From: Syncephalis plumigaleata | Taxonomy: Eukaryota; Zoopagomycota; Zoopagomycetes; Zoopagales; Piptocephalidaceae | NCBI GenBank assembly: GCA_025201365.1 | Contig: JAIXMF010000001.1 | Location: forward strand, 1,488,001 to 1,552,000 | Direction of reading: 5' to 3' | DNA length: 64,000 nt | Shown here: positions 24,298 through 35,329 of the stretch, piece after piece | Numbering within the stretch: the first letter of the stretch is position 1 | Layout of the letters: each line of letters begins with the position of its first letter | Program-made: the position numbers and the translations under genes | The notes under the pieces: model-generated | Seen by the model: only the letters and a program-made list of their open reading frames with translations | What the model was told of the DNA's origin: nothing | The model's database searches: none

Positions 24298-24825
24298 ATG
24301 CAGCGTACCATCCTCCTATTGAGCACTCTTCTCGTGGCTTTTATAGCCAGCGAAGTGACTGTTGTAAATGCCTCACCTTTACCTAATTTACCACAGCTCA
24401 CGTCTCTGGTGCGTCGAGGTATGTTATCATTGCTGCATGAATAGTAAGATACTCGATTGACCTTTATTAATTGAACAATAATACCATTAGATGATGTGCC
24501 CGTCAGTGAACCAGCCAATACAGGCCTAACACCGGACAACAATGGACAGGCGGACACGAAGCCTCTTCCCACTGGTACTCCAGCCAATCCAGCAACCACA
24601 ACCACAACAACACCACCACCAACACCTAGTCAAGTTAATACTGTTGGATCGAGTGGTGCCAATGGACAGTCGGTAACAAATAAAGACGGATCTACAGGAT
24701 CAGGAAGTGGTTCAGCCTTCAGTCAAACGGCAAGCAATAAACCCATTAGTAGTAGCAGCGTTGCTCGATCTAGTAGTAGCGGAAATGGTAGTACCGGTGA
24801 AGGTGGCGCATCTACGACAGGATAA
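24298..24825 (+). CDS. Small secreted Ser/Thr/Gly-rich protein, 2 exons
   Basis: Exons 24298-24418 and 24491-24825 encode 151 residues. Residues 1-26 form a clear signal peptide (MQRTILLLSTLLVAFIASEV, then TVVNAS). A dibasic VRR site follows just before the intron and could be a Kex2-type cleavage site. The remainder is low in complexity: Thr/Pro runs (ATTTTTTPPPTP) and Gly/Ser repeats. That is typical of an O-glycosylated cell-wall or secreted protein. There is no hydrophobic C-terminus, so a GPI anchor is unlikely. No known domain is recognised. The gene could also encode a small effector-like protein, but nothing in the sequence decides this. Confidence 0.65.
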
Positions 24826-25992
24826 TAGATAGATTGTAGAGATACTGATAGTCATTATCGCTATCTCCAAAATAAAATATGTCATTGTTTGATATTCATT
24901 AGTGTCATGCTGCTGTTGACTCCTTATTCTTCCTATTATATTGGTATATTGATGAAACGCAAGCTGACTTCTAACTAGCATCAACCTTACTCGGTTGCTC
25001 ATCTAGAGTACAATTGGATTTCTATATGGTGTTTGTAAGAACCATTACAGGCCATGTCACTAGGGATGTTAATGATCTACGCTATGCATGGAGTATGATG
25101 ACTATCATTTTCGGTATGGTCCAATTTGGAAAGTAGAACCTGAGCCTGGCTGCAATGTTGGTGTACTCGTATCACCTTATGAATGGCTAAGGAGAGAGAG
25201 AGTTCCTGTTAGGTTTGTGCAATAACAAACAGAAAATTGATGGGAAGCCAAGTTGACAATTACTAGAAGTGCGTATGTGCGTATTATTGCTTTTTAACTT
25301 GTCAAGGAATACTATTAATAAATGGCGGATATAGTATAGACCGCTTGCTCTATTATCAATGAAACAATGTGTGCATGACTGATTCGCGCCAACCGTACAC
25401 CAACACCATTATCGATTGTGAAGCAACAAGGAGCAATTCTACGGTATTTTAGACGAGCAAGCAGCATGCTCAACCTCCTGTTACACACGATGGAAGTGAC
25501 AATCAATGCTCACGGAGCTATTGCTCCCATTAAGAAGATTCGTGCCTCTAGTGGCAACAATGAATGAGTACACTCCGTTGTAAGTATATTTCCGAGTTGC
25601 CAACACGGCCAAGGCTATTAGCAATATCGCTGTGTCTGCATATACCATCAGCGTTGCCAGTGCCATTATCAGTAGCATGGCCATTTCCGGTGCAATGCCG
25701 TCAATGATGCCTATGGTTCTCATGGAAGTTAGCTGTTGCATATGGTTTTTATTCGCGGTTACCAGCTCTTTCCGTATAGCCATCGATTCCATACTCTTTC
25801 TCGTCAACATTACTTGATTCATTGATTCATTCACTTATTTGTTTGTTCATTCTTATATTCGATACCTTCCTTGTCTCACCTTCTCCCCCAAAGCTATGCG
25901 CATAGTTAGATATACGTTTACAGCTGCGCTGTGATATTGTTATATCTACTATCCCGTTCCACCATTGAGCTATCCTCTAGTCTGTGCTACTT
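24826..25992. other. Intergenic, 1.2 kb
   Basis: Mostly AT-rich without gene signals. On the minus strand an open frame (25481-25834) contains a long hydrophobic stretch and is listed separately with low confidence. The rest shows nothing recognisable. Confidence 0.4.
25481..25834 (-). CDS. Possible small membrane protein (uncertain)
   Basis: 117 codons from ATG. A central hydrophobic region (MAMLLIMALATLMVYADTAI, then LLIALAVLA) could form one or two membrane helices. A second open frame in another phase follows at lower coordinates (25315-25506). No splice signals convincingly join them and no family is recognised. It would converge on the secreted-protein gene and diverge from the seven-helix gene. 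It may be a chance frame. Confidence 0.25.
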   Translation of the reverse strand: MNESMNQVMLTRKSMESMAIRKELVTANKNHMQQLTSMRTIGIIDGIAPEMAMLLIMALATLMVYADTAILLIALAVLATRKYTYNGVYSFIVATRGTNLLNGSNSSVSIDCHFHRV

Positions 25993-27365
25993 ATGCATTA
26001 TCAAACATTACCGCCATTTGGCAAACATTGTCTATGGACAATAAACATCTATGACTGCAATTCTGATCAGATATTCATACTTATCACCTACATTAGTAGT
26101 GCTATGTACGGTCTAGTCGCACTGACCGGTATTGCTTTACTGATCCATCGATGGCGTTACATCTGGCTTGTGGAAAAACACACGTCTAGTACGCGTTTTA
26201 TTCGACGTCCCGTTGATTGGATGATCATCCATTTTACATGGTGTTCACTCGTTCGTTCTATCCATGGGTTACTGCTAGTGTTGGATGTCATGCAAAGCTA
26301 CGCTATTCGACAATTACTCCTATCGCTGGCCAGTTGGGGCTATCTATGGGCGCTGGGCGTCTTTCTCGCCGGCGTGGTTGAAGCGGTCTTCCTCGTGCTG
26401 AGGCAGACCTCGTTTAAAACAAATATGCGCTGGTATCGTCGTGCCGACAAATCAAGGGACACGAGACAATACTTGACGCCAACAATAGGAGGGATACCGA
26501 AGCACACGCTCCTCGAACGAAGTATCCTATTCATCGTCGCCCTGATACTAGCGGTTATTCCCTGTGGGGCCACTGCCCTCGCCTATATGGCGGGACTCGC
26601 TATCGATGTCGGTGACTGGCACGAGTACGAGCAGCTGGATCAATTCACTTGGATAGTCTGGACGATAGGCATCCTGTGCCTGTCGCTACTCGCCTCCATT
26701 TACCTTGGCTCGTTAACCTCCGTGCTACGTCAGTCCACCTACTGTCTACGTTTAAGTGCCGCGAGCTTTGACGCGGACATGTCGCACCAGTTGATCTGGC
26801 TGATTAAATTGATGGTCGTGTTCTACATTAGCAGTGCACTCACCACTATTATTCGCCTCTGTTTATTTTCGACGATCTTGTCCCAGCTATACGCAAGTAT
26901 CGCTTATTACTCGTTCTTCAACGTGTTTTGGTGGCCATTTCTTACTTTGGCCATTTTTATCGTTGTCGGTCAGAAGGGAAAACAGAAAACGCCGCAGTAT
27001 GACGAGCATAGTGTCTCACAGGTGGCATTAGGATCACCGGATTCCGCAAGGTTAGTATTGCCGCAAGATACAATGGCGGTGTATGAGGTCTCGCAAAAGT
27101 CATCGAATCTCGAGGGGACGACACAAGTTGCAGTTCTTTCGTTGGCTTGCAGGAAATACCGCTTACGCATACACCATGGTCGACTCTCTTCGATCAGCGT
27201 AATATGGCGATGATGGTCCCGACAGTTCCTGTACCCGTTAGAAAGAGCTCATTGTCACATGAATCATTTCCTGCCTCGCCGATATCTGTTACAATGGTTA
27301 TAGAGAAATCGGCCATACGGCGCACTGAATCGGGTGCATCATCGAATTATCTTTCAGTTCATTAA
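25993..27365 (+). CDS. Seven-transmembrane protein, orphan GPCR-like topology
   Basis: From the ATG at 25993 the first frame runs to 27213. It has seven hydrophobic helices at about residues 27-51, 77-100, 107-135, 178-205, 216-240, 265-290 and 300-323, a short N-terminus and a cytoplasmic-type C-terminal tail. No family motif (such as Git3, Ste2/3 or microbial rhodopsin lysine) was recognised, so a receptor role is inference from topology. The tail probably continues in another phase to 27365 (EIPLTHTPWSTLFDQ ... SGASSNYLSVH), a Ser-rich end like a regulated receptor tail. One missing G in the G-run at 27114-27117 would join the two and give 457 residues. An intron with a weak donor at 27079 is the alternative. 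A GTG at 25984 was rejected as the start. Confidence 0.6.
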
Positions 27366-28118
27366 GACACGTAATATCTATGTATGTTCTATTATAATAC
27401 ACATACGAAGCAATCGCCATCGATTGATTGTTTAGTTGATTGCCGTTTATTTCTATTATGACGGTATTGCAAGCGACGTTTCTTTCATTTAATCCTGTAT
27501 TCCATTAGTATGCAAACACTAAGGCATCACTACTTTTCATTTGAGATCATGTCATTCTAACAATTTTGAATAAATATACTAATGATACTACAATCGATAT
27601 GCCATCCATTTATTATTACACATGCAAGCTAGTAAATAAATATGAAGTATTTATGGATTAATGCATGTCGTGCAGAACAGTTTCCTTTCATTCAATATCG
27701 CTTATATTACATTATTATTAGTATGTTCTTAGCGTCTGTTAGTATAAATAGCAGGACTTTTTTAACTAATAAAGGACAATTATTCTTACAGCAACAATTG
27801 GCTTGTTATGTTCACCTACTGTATTATTGTGCCACCCGCATCAAATCTATCGTCAAGTAACAAATTACTGCTTGATTAGGTCTACGCGATTCGTAATAAA
27901 CTCACCACGTCACGAATTCCGCGTGACAAATCTATGTAAGGAGTGTCTAAGGAGCCAGACGCATGAAGCTATTGCTTATACGCACAGACAAGTGACCATT
28001 TCAGCTCATTGATGAATGATTTACAATTACCAGATTTATTTGTTTTTTTTTCTCGTATACTCTTTCATTATTGACACCTATTATTTTTAGTTTCTACGAC
28101 GAATCAACTAGTCACATT
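27366..28118. other. Intergenic, AT-rich
   Basis: No gene recognised. Short open frames at 27642-28012 lack motifs. The region contains the 3' flank of the seven-helix gene and the promoter of DPH6. Confidence 0.5.
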
Positions 28119-31100
28119 ATGAAAGTGGTCGCCCTCATAAGGTATTGCTATTAGACTGAAGTGGCAGAGAGCGATATCTGATGGAACAAGTACAACTCTT
28201 ATAGCGGTGGCAAGGACAGTTGCTTTAATATGATGCACTGTCGTGCCAATGGACACGAGATTGTTGCACTAGCCAATTTGTATCCACCGAAACATTCAGG
28301 TAAAGGTAAGCAGTATATTTCCATAGCTAAAGAGACATGCAAATACGCTAAACTGTATGGTATGATGCGCAAGATGAGCTCGATAGCTTTGTTTACCAGA
28401 CAGTTGGTCATGATGCTATTCACTGGTATGCTGAATGTATGAACCTGCCCTTGTTGCGACGAGAAATCCACGGTACACCCAAACGACAAGCACTTGACTA
28501 CGAGACCACCGTGGAGGATGAGACAGAAGACTTGTATGAGCTGCTAAAAGAGGTCAAGGTAAGTGGCTGCCTTAACCAATGGAAATAAGCATGGCGACCG
28601 AGTAAACCGCGTCATTGATATGGTTGTTCCCTATAGACGTGTTATCCTGAGATTGAAGCAGTATCTGTCGGTGCAATTCTATCCAACTACCAACGTATTC
28701 GCGTGGAACATGTGTAAGTAATAATTGTTGTAGCTAATGATGCATGATTAAATAAAGTGCGTCTAGATGTCAACGTCTTGGTCTAACGTCGTTGGCCTAT
28801 CTATGGCAACAAGACCAAGCGGAACTATTGAATTCCATGATAGAGAATTCATTACATTCTGTGCTGATCAAAGTGGCTGCCATGGGTAATGAACACTAGT
28901 GACGCACTACCAATAGTGTACTATGGCTAATTCATATGGAATATCTAGGATTAAACGAACGACATTTGGGTAAATCATTACAGGAGATGCAGCCTACTCT
29001 GTTGAAATTGGTAACTATACGAGTTGTCCGCTTATCACGCAGTAATAGCTCATTTGGATGACGTATCATTTAGCATGATCAATTCGGTGTACATGTCTGC
29101 GGTGAAGGCGGTGAATACGAGACATTCACGCTGGACTGTCCTCTCTTCGTCAAGCGTATTGTAGTGTAAGTACTCCATACTACGTAGAGAAGGTATTTAA
29201 TTCGATTTATATATATTTATGTGAATGTATGTACATTTTATTCTATCCTAGTAAATCGTCAGAAGTGGTCGTTCACTCTAATGATGCATTTGCGCCAGTG
29301 GCTTATTTGAAGTTTAAAGAACTTGATATTGAACCGAAATCCGAACAAATCCCATTAACGATTACACCGCCTGACATGACGAATGTATCGCCTGTTGCAT
29401 CTTACATTGAGGTAAGAATCTAAGCAATCATTAGTCGATTAGTCTACTAGTCGATATAACCATTCTCTAGTCTGATATAGTGGCGCCTTCATTGCGTATA
29501 AATGTGCTAGAAAGTAACAACGATGAGTGTAAGCATATTCTATTGAATGACATTATTTCGCTTGTTAACCTTTTATTCCGTATAGCCTTGGATGTACCAC
29601 GGGTAACCGTTCATGCCAATGGACTGCTTGCCATCTCTGGTATAGCTATGCCTAAAGCTACATTGGAAGAAGAAGTAAGCGCGTGCATGCATCAATTACA
29701 AGGTAGGGAGATCAGTATGAGACACTAATAATAATAATAGTAGCAGCTTATTAATTAGTTGTATCTTTCCCTATTAGAATTGTTGCAATCACATTCACGA
29801 ACCTGGCAACATGTACTGGCCATGCATTTATGGGTGAATAACATGGCCGATTTCAAGCGTATTAACAAGGTGTATCAACAATACTTCGGTAACAATCCAC
29901 CTACTCGGTAATGCTGTTACATACAAATGAATAACGATGTTTGCTTACGATGATGACTTAATTTCTTCTAATGCTACACGATAGTGTATGTGTTCAGGTC
30001 AATCTTCCCTTTCGCCATCGGCTGCATATCGATTGTATTGTAGGCGACACGTTGAAACAGCATAGCGAGGAGCGTGACACACTACACGTACAAGGACTAT
30101 CCTATTGGGCGCCAGCCAATATTGGACCTTACTCACAATGCGTTCGGGTAAGTCATTGTTATCCACTTGTGAATTATATAGAACATAGCCGTTTATTGGC
30201 TGCAATAATACTAATAATCCATGTGATTACAACTATTCTAGAGTAAGGGACAGTTATGGATTGCTGGACAGATTGGCTTAATACCGCTACATTACAACTG
30301 CCAACCATCGATGATGCTGCCGCCGCTAATGACGATTCAGAATATCATCAATTCTACGCTGAAACCATGCTATCCCTGCGACATTTGGCGCGTATTAGTC
30401 GAGCGATGAACAAACATTTGCCCAACAATGGTAATGGGGATTGGTTATGTTACAGATACAAAATGGATACGCTTGCACAACAGCAATGGAAGCAATACTG
30501 GATTAAGGTAATTAGCTAGTTAATATATATATGTGTGTGAGTAGATTTACTAATTGATTATGAATAGGAGCAGGATAATAATGATAGTATAGTGCCGGCT
30601 ATGCTATGCGTGACAGTGCCAGCATTACCACGCGGTGCAATGATTGAATGGCAAACTGTGTTATCCACCGTGTCAACAACTGAAGATGCATCTCTGCTAA
30701 TGACAGCTTATGGTAAGTCATTCGTTATAATTACCTATATCGGGATAGATAGATAGTCCACTAATCTAACATACAAATCATATAGATACAACTTTGGACA
30801 GTGTCAGCTATGGTATTATACTTGGTAGTGTAGGTACTATCATGGCTACAGCTACATCTACAGCAGCTACCGCTGCAAGTCTAGCAAGTGTAGACGACAT
30901 CACCTCCATTATTGGTGATTTGATTCGTTTAATGGAAACGACGTTAGCAAAATTACAACAATCATGGATGAACGCGCTAATACTACGTGTCTTTTATTAT
31001 CATGAAATACCACAATCATGGCTGGAACAAGGTAATACTTACAATAGGCTGCGCTAGTGAGATTATTATTATTATTAACAGCAGCAACAATTAGGATTCA

Positions 31101-31276
31101 ATACTATTCTACAGCGACGTTATGGTAATGGTACAGATTCACGTAAACTTGCCGTGTCATTTGTATCTGTAGCTGCCATGTCACTGGATTACGCTTCACA
31201 TTCACCGAGCAATCATGCTATACTAGGTACATGCCTACAATTATGTTCTACTGATGAATCGATAACGACATTTTAG
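28119..31276 (+). CDS. DPH6: Diphthine-ammonia ligase (Dph6) with C-terminal RidA-like domains, 16 exons
   Basis: Exons: 28119-28141, 28205-28305, 28374-28558, 28637-28713, 28767-28885, 28949-29010, 29074-29165, 29252-29411, 29471-29528, 29586-29702, 29778-29907, 29985-30147, 30242-30507, 30568-30712, 30786-31031, 31095-31276. It performs the last, ATP-dependent amidation that makes diphthamide on elongation factor 2. The PP-loop SGGKDS (residues 8-13) spans the first intron. Family blocks follow: ELDSFVYQTVGHDA, EDETEDLYELL, SVGAILSNYQRIRVE, LAYLWQ, VCGEGGEYETFTLDCPLF and VVHSNDAFAPVAYL. The C-terminal half has RutC/YjgF-like segments (YWAPANIGPYSQC, WIAGQIGLIP), as in fungal Dph6 of about 690 residues. 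The frame breaks once in exon 13 near 30,284. One extra C restores IPATLQLP and gives 708 residues, so an indel error is likely. It is convergent with the sphingomyelinase gene. Confidence 0.93.
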
Positions 31277-31440
31277 TAATAATAAATGTAATGAGCGTAT
31301 TTATTTACGAGTTGAATGATGGGTCATTTCTTATATCCTATCATTATTACAAATACGCTAATGAATATACTCGGTTTATTAGTAAACAGTTAACACGGCA
31401 CTAATAGAATGTAGATGTGCCATTGTCTTCTTCAAATAAA

Positions 31441-33143
31441 TTACGTATATTTAAATACAGTACTCAATCCATAATGATCTAATTGAACATAACAGAATCA
31501 ATCAGTCAATCAATCAATAAGCGTAAATCGTTCTACTCACCTGATAATTGCGTAGTAGGCATGCCATCCTGGTACTTTTTATCAACGAGGAATTTTTCCA
31601 CTATCGTACTCTTTGGATCGGTCACGTTAGGCGCCACGGAATGCGGATCTTCACCGCGACGTAGCACGAGTATGTAGTCAAGTCGTTGTCGCCAGCATAA
31701 AGCACCACTTGTGGTGAGTATGGTCTCCACGGGAATCGGTTGACCATGCGCGTCAAGTTCCACTTGATTGTTCGCATCGCGTTTCACGTCAGCGAATGTT
31801 TCCGGATGCACTTGCAAGTGTTCATACAACAAGTCCTGCACGAGATACTTATCCTCGGACACGTACACATTGCTGTCGTGACGTGCACCAGGTACGAGCG
31901 AGGGATGAATACCGACACCCTTTAGAATGTTAAGTGCCGCTTGGTACTCGTCGCTACTGGCACCTTTCTCGGCTGCAGATGTGTCATCGGCACGTCCATT
32001 CACGTTTAGATCGCCGGCAAACACAATAAGACTGTCGCTGGGTTCATCCTGTAGTTGAGCATCGATGAAACGACGTGCTGCGTACAATTGTTTCAAACGG
32101 ATCTGTACCGCTTGATCAGACATTGGATAGTTGCGCGTATAGGACGATTGAAGATGAGTGGAGAATACGTGCAAGTATTGTTTACCGGCTACGCGTAGCT
32201 TAGCGTAGACAACACCCTTTGCCGCCAACCAGTCGCTGTCAACGCCACGGTCGAAGGTAAGCGAAGCATGTCGAATGATGGGGAATCGACTGATGATCAC
32301 CACACCGCCATCGATACGGAGTGCCGCGGCACACTGTCTCGGCGATGACACGGAATACTTGAAGCCGCGTGCATCCGCTTCTTTCAACAGGGTGGCACGT
32401 CTATTCGAACCAAAGCCGAACAACTCTTGGAAAGCAATGACATCGAAGCGATCCAGCTCATGTTCAATGAAATAGCGAAGACGATCGGATTTATAGTCAT
32501 TACCGTTGGAGTTGATGCCTGGTGGGCGCATGTAGAAATTATACTGAGCAAAGCGTATCGTATAGTCGGCAAATGGATCCTTGTCCTTGTTGCTATCTTC
32601 ATTGTCACTATCGGGTAGAGTGGCTGTAATAGCTACATCGCTGGCCACCTCACTGGTGACCGCTTGTGTTTCTAATTCGGACGACATTGAATAACAAATA
32701 AAATCTGACCAGTAAAGACGTAACGGAATAGTAGTAGTAGTAGTAGACGACAATGGATGAATAAACGATAGTGGCGATAAACGTACAAGTAGGTCAGCTG
32801 GTGATTGGTAAATGCTGAACTCCTCACAATAGTAGAACAAGCAAACTAGACAACTGAATAGTAGTGGCAAAGCTAACTGCAGTAGTTTCTTACAATAAAT
32901 AAACGACAAATATCGAGTGAAGCTGAACGAGTTAGACACGGATAGTAATGAGAGTGGTGGCACAGGGTCAGCAGGTAAAGAAGCGGCAGTGTCAACCGAA
33001 AGTGAATTACAACGAGGAGTGTCACCTGATGCTGTTGTCGATAAAATAGGCAAGTCTGGAGTAGCACTTGCACTAATGCTGGTAGAATCAGATAGAATGG
33101 ATGATGTGGTTGCTGTTGCTGGTATTGATTCCCGCGATGACAT
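31441..33143 (-). CDS. Neutral sphingomyelinase-like phosphodiesterase (EEP fold), 2 exons
   Basis: Exon 1 runs 33143-31541 and exon 2 runs 31478-31441; together 546 residues. The catalytic domain starts near residue 198: FAQYNFYMRPP, FDVIAFQELF (metal-binding Glu), STHLQSSY, FAGDLNVNG and RLDYILV. The last exon, only 38 nt, supplies SDHYGLSTVF, the catalytic SDH motif of Mg-dependent sphingomyelinases. The retained domain order supports hydrolysis of sphingomyelin-type (in fungi, inositol-phospho-) sphingolipids to ceramide. Upstream of the catalytic domain lies a Ser/Thr-rich region with one hydrophobic helix (about 87-106) that could anchor it in a membrane. A second in-frame ATG at 32687 gives 394 residues without that helix. 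Which start is used cannot be decided here. Confidence 0.85.
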
Positions 33144-33543
33144 ACGGATAGAACAAGGGAATCAATAGGATTAAAGTGAAAAGGAAAAGGGAAAGATAAA
33201 CGGATTAGACAAGGCAGGTTACTAAGTAGGAACGCGCAATGCGGAGTACCTGACGGAAGAGTGGGGTGATCAACATCCGTGGCCAATTCACACGCGGCCA
33301 CACCAAGTCATCATTGATTGGACGGTAGCATTTGTATCTCTATGAATAGAATAGCGCATACATACGAATGCTCCAGTTTATTAGATGAGATGAATCGCAG
33401 TAACGGTATTGCAAATAGACGGGTGTTACAACCATGCAATAAGAATATAACGGTGTATATTTGATATGATAATGCCTATTGTTCTCCTTGTTTATGTTTC
33501 TCCTTTACTTTGACTATTATTATTGTTAGCACTACTATTGGTT
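33144..33543. promoter_or_regulatory. Shared divergent promoter region
   Basis: 400-bp spacer between the divergently oriented sphingomyelinase-like and DUF962/Mpo1-like genes. No open frame of note. Divergence implies a common promoter region, but no specific binding site can be named. Confidence 0.4.
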
Positions 33544-34149
33544 ATGAGAATGTCTTCCATTACTACTACTACTACTATAACTACTACTACTAGTCATGAA
33601 TCGACTACATACGATTCTACTCGATCCACTGGCAGTGTTGTGAATCCAAACTATGAACCACAGCCGTATCAATTGGATGGTTATCGATCATTTGCCGAAT
33701 TCTATCCGTTCTATTTGGGCGAACATCGTTCCGTGATTAATCGTCGTTTACACTTGCTCGGTATGTTATAATAATAATCATCATGAACAATTCTATAGGA
33801 TAATGGAATTGATATTTACTGTTATTGCATAGGTACTGGAACTGCTCTAACTGCTCTAGCGACTATGATTGCATCAGGTAGATCGTCTTCCTATATACCT
33901 TTAGCGTTTGTTCCTGGCTATTTCTTTGCATGGATTGGCCATTTCATATTCGGTAAGTAGAGCGACCATTGTCGTTTTATTGTCTTATACGAAGAAATGA
34001 ATGAGGCAAGCGGTGTACTTACTCCAGATGATGATGTGCATATAAAAATAGAGAAAAACAAACCGGCTACCTTTAAACATCCATTCTACTCGCTTCTCGG
34101 TGATCTACGTCTATTCTTCGAGGTAGTCATAGGAAGACGTCGATTCTAA
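33544..34149 (+). CDS. DUF962/Mpo1-like small membrane protein, 3 exons
   Basis: Exons 33544-33760, 33833-33952 and 34052-34149 encode 144 residues. The conserved blocks are FYPFYLGEHRSVINRRLHLLG, two hydrophobic helices, FFAWIGHFIF, and KNKPATFKHPFYSLLGDLR. These match the DUF962 family, whose yeast relative Mpo1 is an Fe-dependent dioxygenase of 2-hydroxy fatty acids in the ER. The histidines in GEHR, RLH and GHF, and the HP of FKHP, are candidate metal ligands. Catalysis is not shown by sequence alone. The first 30 residues are Thr-rich from an ACT repeat. It sits next to a sphingolipid hydrolase gene. Both fit sphingolipid/long-chain base turnover, but adjacency in a fungus is weak evidence. 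Confidence 0.8.
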
Positions 34150-34286
34150 TGGATGACATACACTTGTCGTAGCTTATAATAAATAATATTGGCCGTTATC
34201 TTGTATAATCAATTCATCTCAATGTACTAATGACTATTTTATTTTATTAGTTAATCATTGCTAAATAGCATGGTATTTCAACATAT

Positions 34287-34904
34287 CTACTGATCCACTG
34301 GAGCATAACAATGATCCAAATATTGCTTACTGGTGAATGATGGCTCGACGCCAACGGATCTCATTAGTTTCACTAATGTTGCATAATCCTCGAGTATTTT
34401 CGGTGCAGCTGATTCCCCTTGGTTGCCCAGCTCCACCACGTCAACCAGGAAGATAGTAAGCATCTTCTCGGCCACCGTGTCATGTCGATTGAACTGCGTG
34501 TTGTACTCGCTAATCCATACATTAAGGATACGAAACTCGGCGAGCGAGTCTCCCTTTAGCTTCGAGGTAGCGGTCACTTGCTGGGCGATCCACGCGGCTG
34601 CGATCGTGTCGGCACTATTATCCTGTCGTTTGCGAAAGCTCTCTTTGAAGGCAAGTTCTTTCAGATCGGCGAGTGCGCCCTCCACATTACGTACTGGTAA
34701 GTGGTCGGGCGGTTGTGATACGTAGGCGGCCAGTGACTCGGCTCCATCGAATGGTATCAGCTTTACATCTGCATAAGTGTCGGTCGAGTCATTCCTAACG
34801 CCACTACCCGCAATACTTGCTCTAGCCGTGTATACACTTGCGAGAAGCAGAAACACGACGAGTAAGAGTAATTTAATAATACCAGCAAGCTTAACGTTAT
34901 CCAT
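34287..34904 (-). CDS. Secreted protein of unknown function
   Basis: Single-exon frame of 205 residues. Residues 1-29 are a textbook signal peptide: a Lys, then IIKLLLLVVFLLLASVY and a TARA-S cleavage-like site. The mature part is helical and charged, with ALADLKELAFKESFRKR, DTIAAAWIAQQV and ILNVWISEYNTQF, and a single Cys near the end. No repeats, membrane helix or known domain were recognised. It is convergent with the DUF962 gene (137-bp gap) and divergent from the BTB/CAP-Gly gene. Confidence 0.65.
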   Translation of the reverse strand: MDNVKLAGIIKLLLLVVFLLLASVYTARASIAGSGVRNDSTDTYADVKLIPFDGAESLAAYVSQPPDHLPVRNVEGALADLKELAFKESFRKRQDNSADTIAAAWIAQQVTATSKLKGDSLAEFRILNVWISEYNTQFNRHDTVAEKMLTIFLVDVVELGNQGESAAPKILEDYATLVKLMRSVGVEPSFTSKQYLDHCYAPVDQ

Positions 34905-35329
34905 ACGAGTTGGTAATCTTATGGAAAGCTAGAAGGAAATAAAGGAATGAAAGTGACACTCATCGTGCCATTCTATTGATGTGGTCAAGGTTTAAGAAAC
35001 ATTTCTTGTATGACATATGTGAAATTATGACGTAATAAAGTGGTTCCACGATGATGTCGACGATTATATGAACCGAACAACAATAATATACTATTTATTT
35101 ATTACAAGTTGATCCAAGAAGCAAATATTAAATACTAGTAGGAACTGACGAGTACAACTATACAAATCCAGCAGTAAGTTGGTGAACAGCATGATCAACT
35201 TTGTTGATAGGGAGTGCCGTTGCCATCGTGATAACGCTATTAATGGCAAGCTTGCGTTGCATAATGCTCCACCGTCATTTTCGTTAGCTTCCTTTTCCCT
35301 TTACGCATCCGACAAATTATAGCATTACA
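34905..35329. promoter_or_regulatory. Divergent intergenic region
   Basis: 425 bp between the starts of the secreted-protein gene (minus) and the BTB/CAP-Gly gene (plus). No gene. Contains AT-rich stretches near 35,080-35,105. Assumed to hold both promoters. Confidence 0.4.

Noticed and set aside
29999-30205. Minus-strand frames overlapping DPH6 exons
   Set aside because: Shadow frames of a well-supported gene; no independent evidence.
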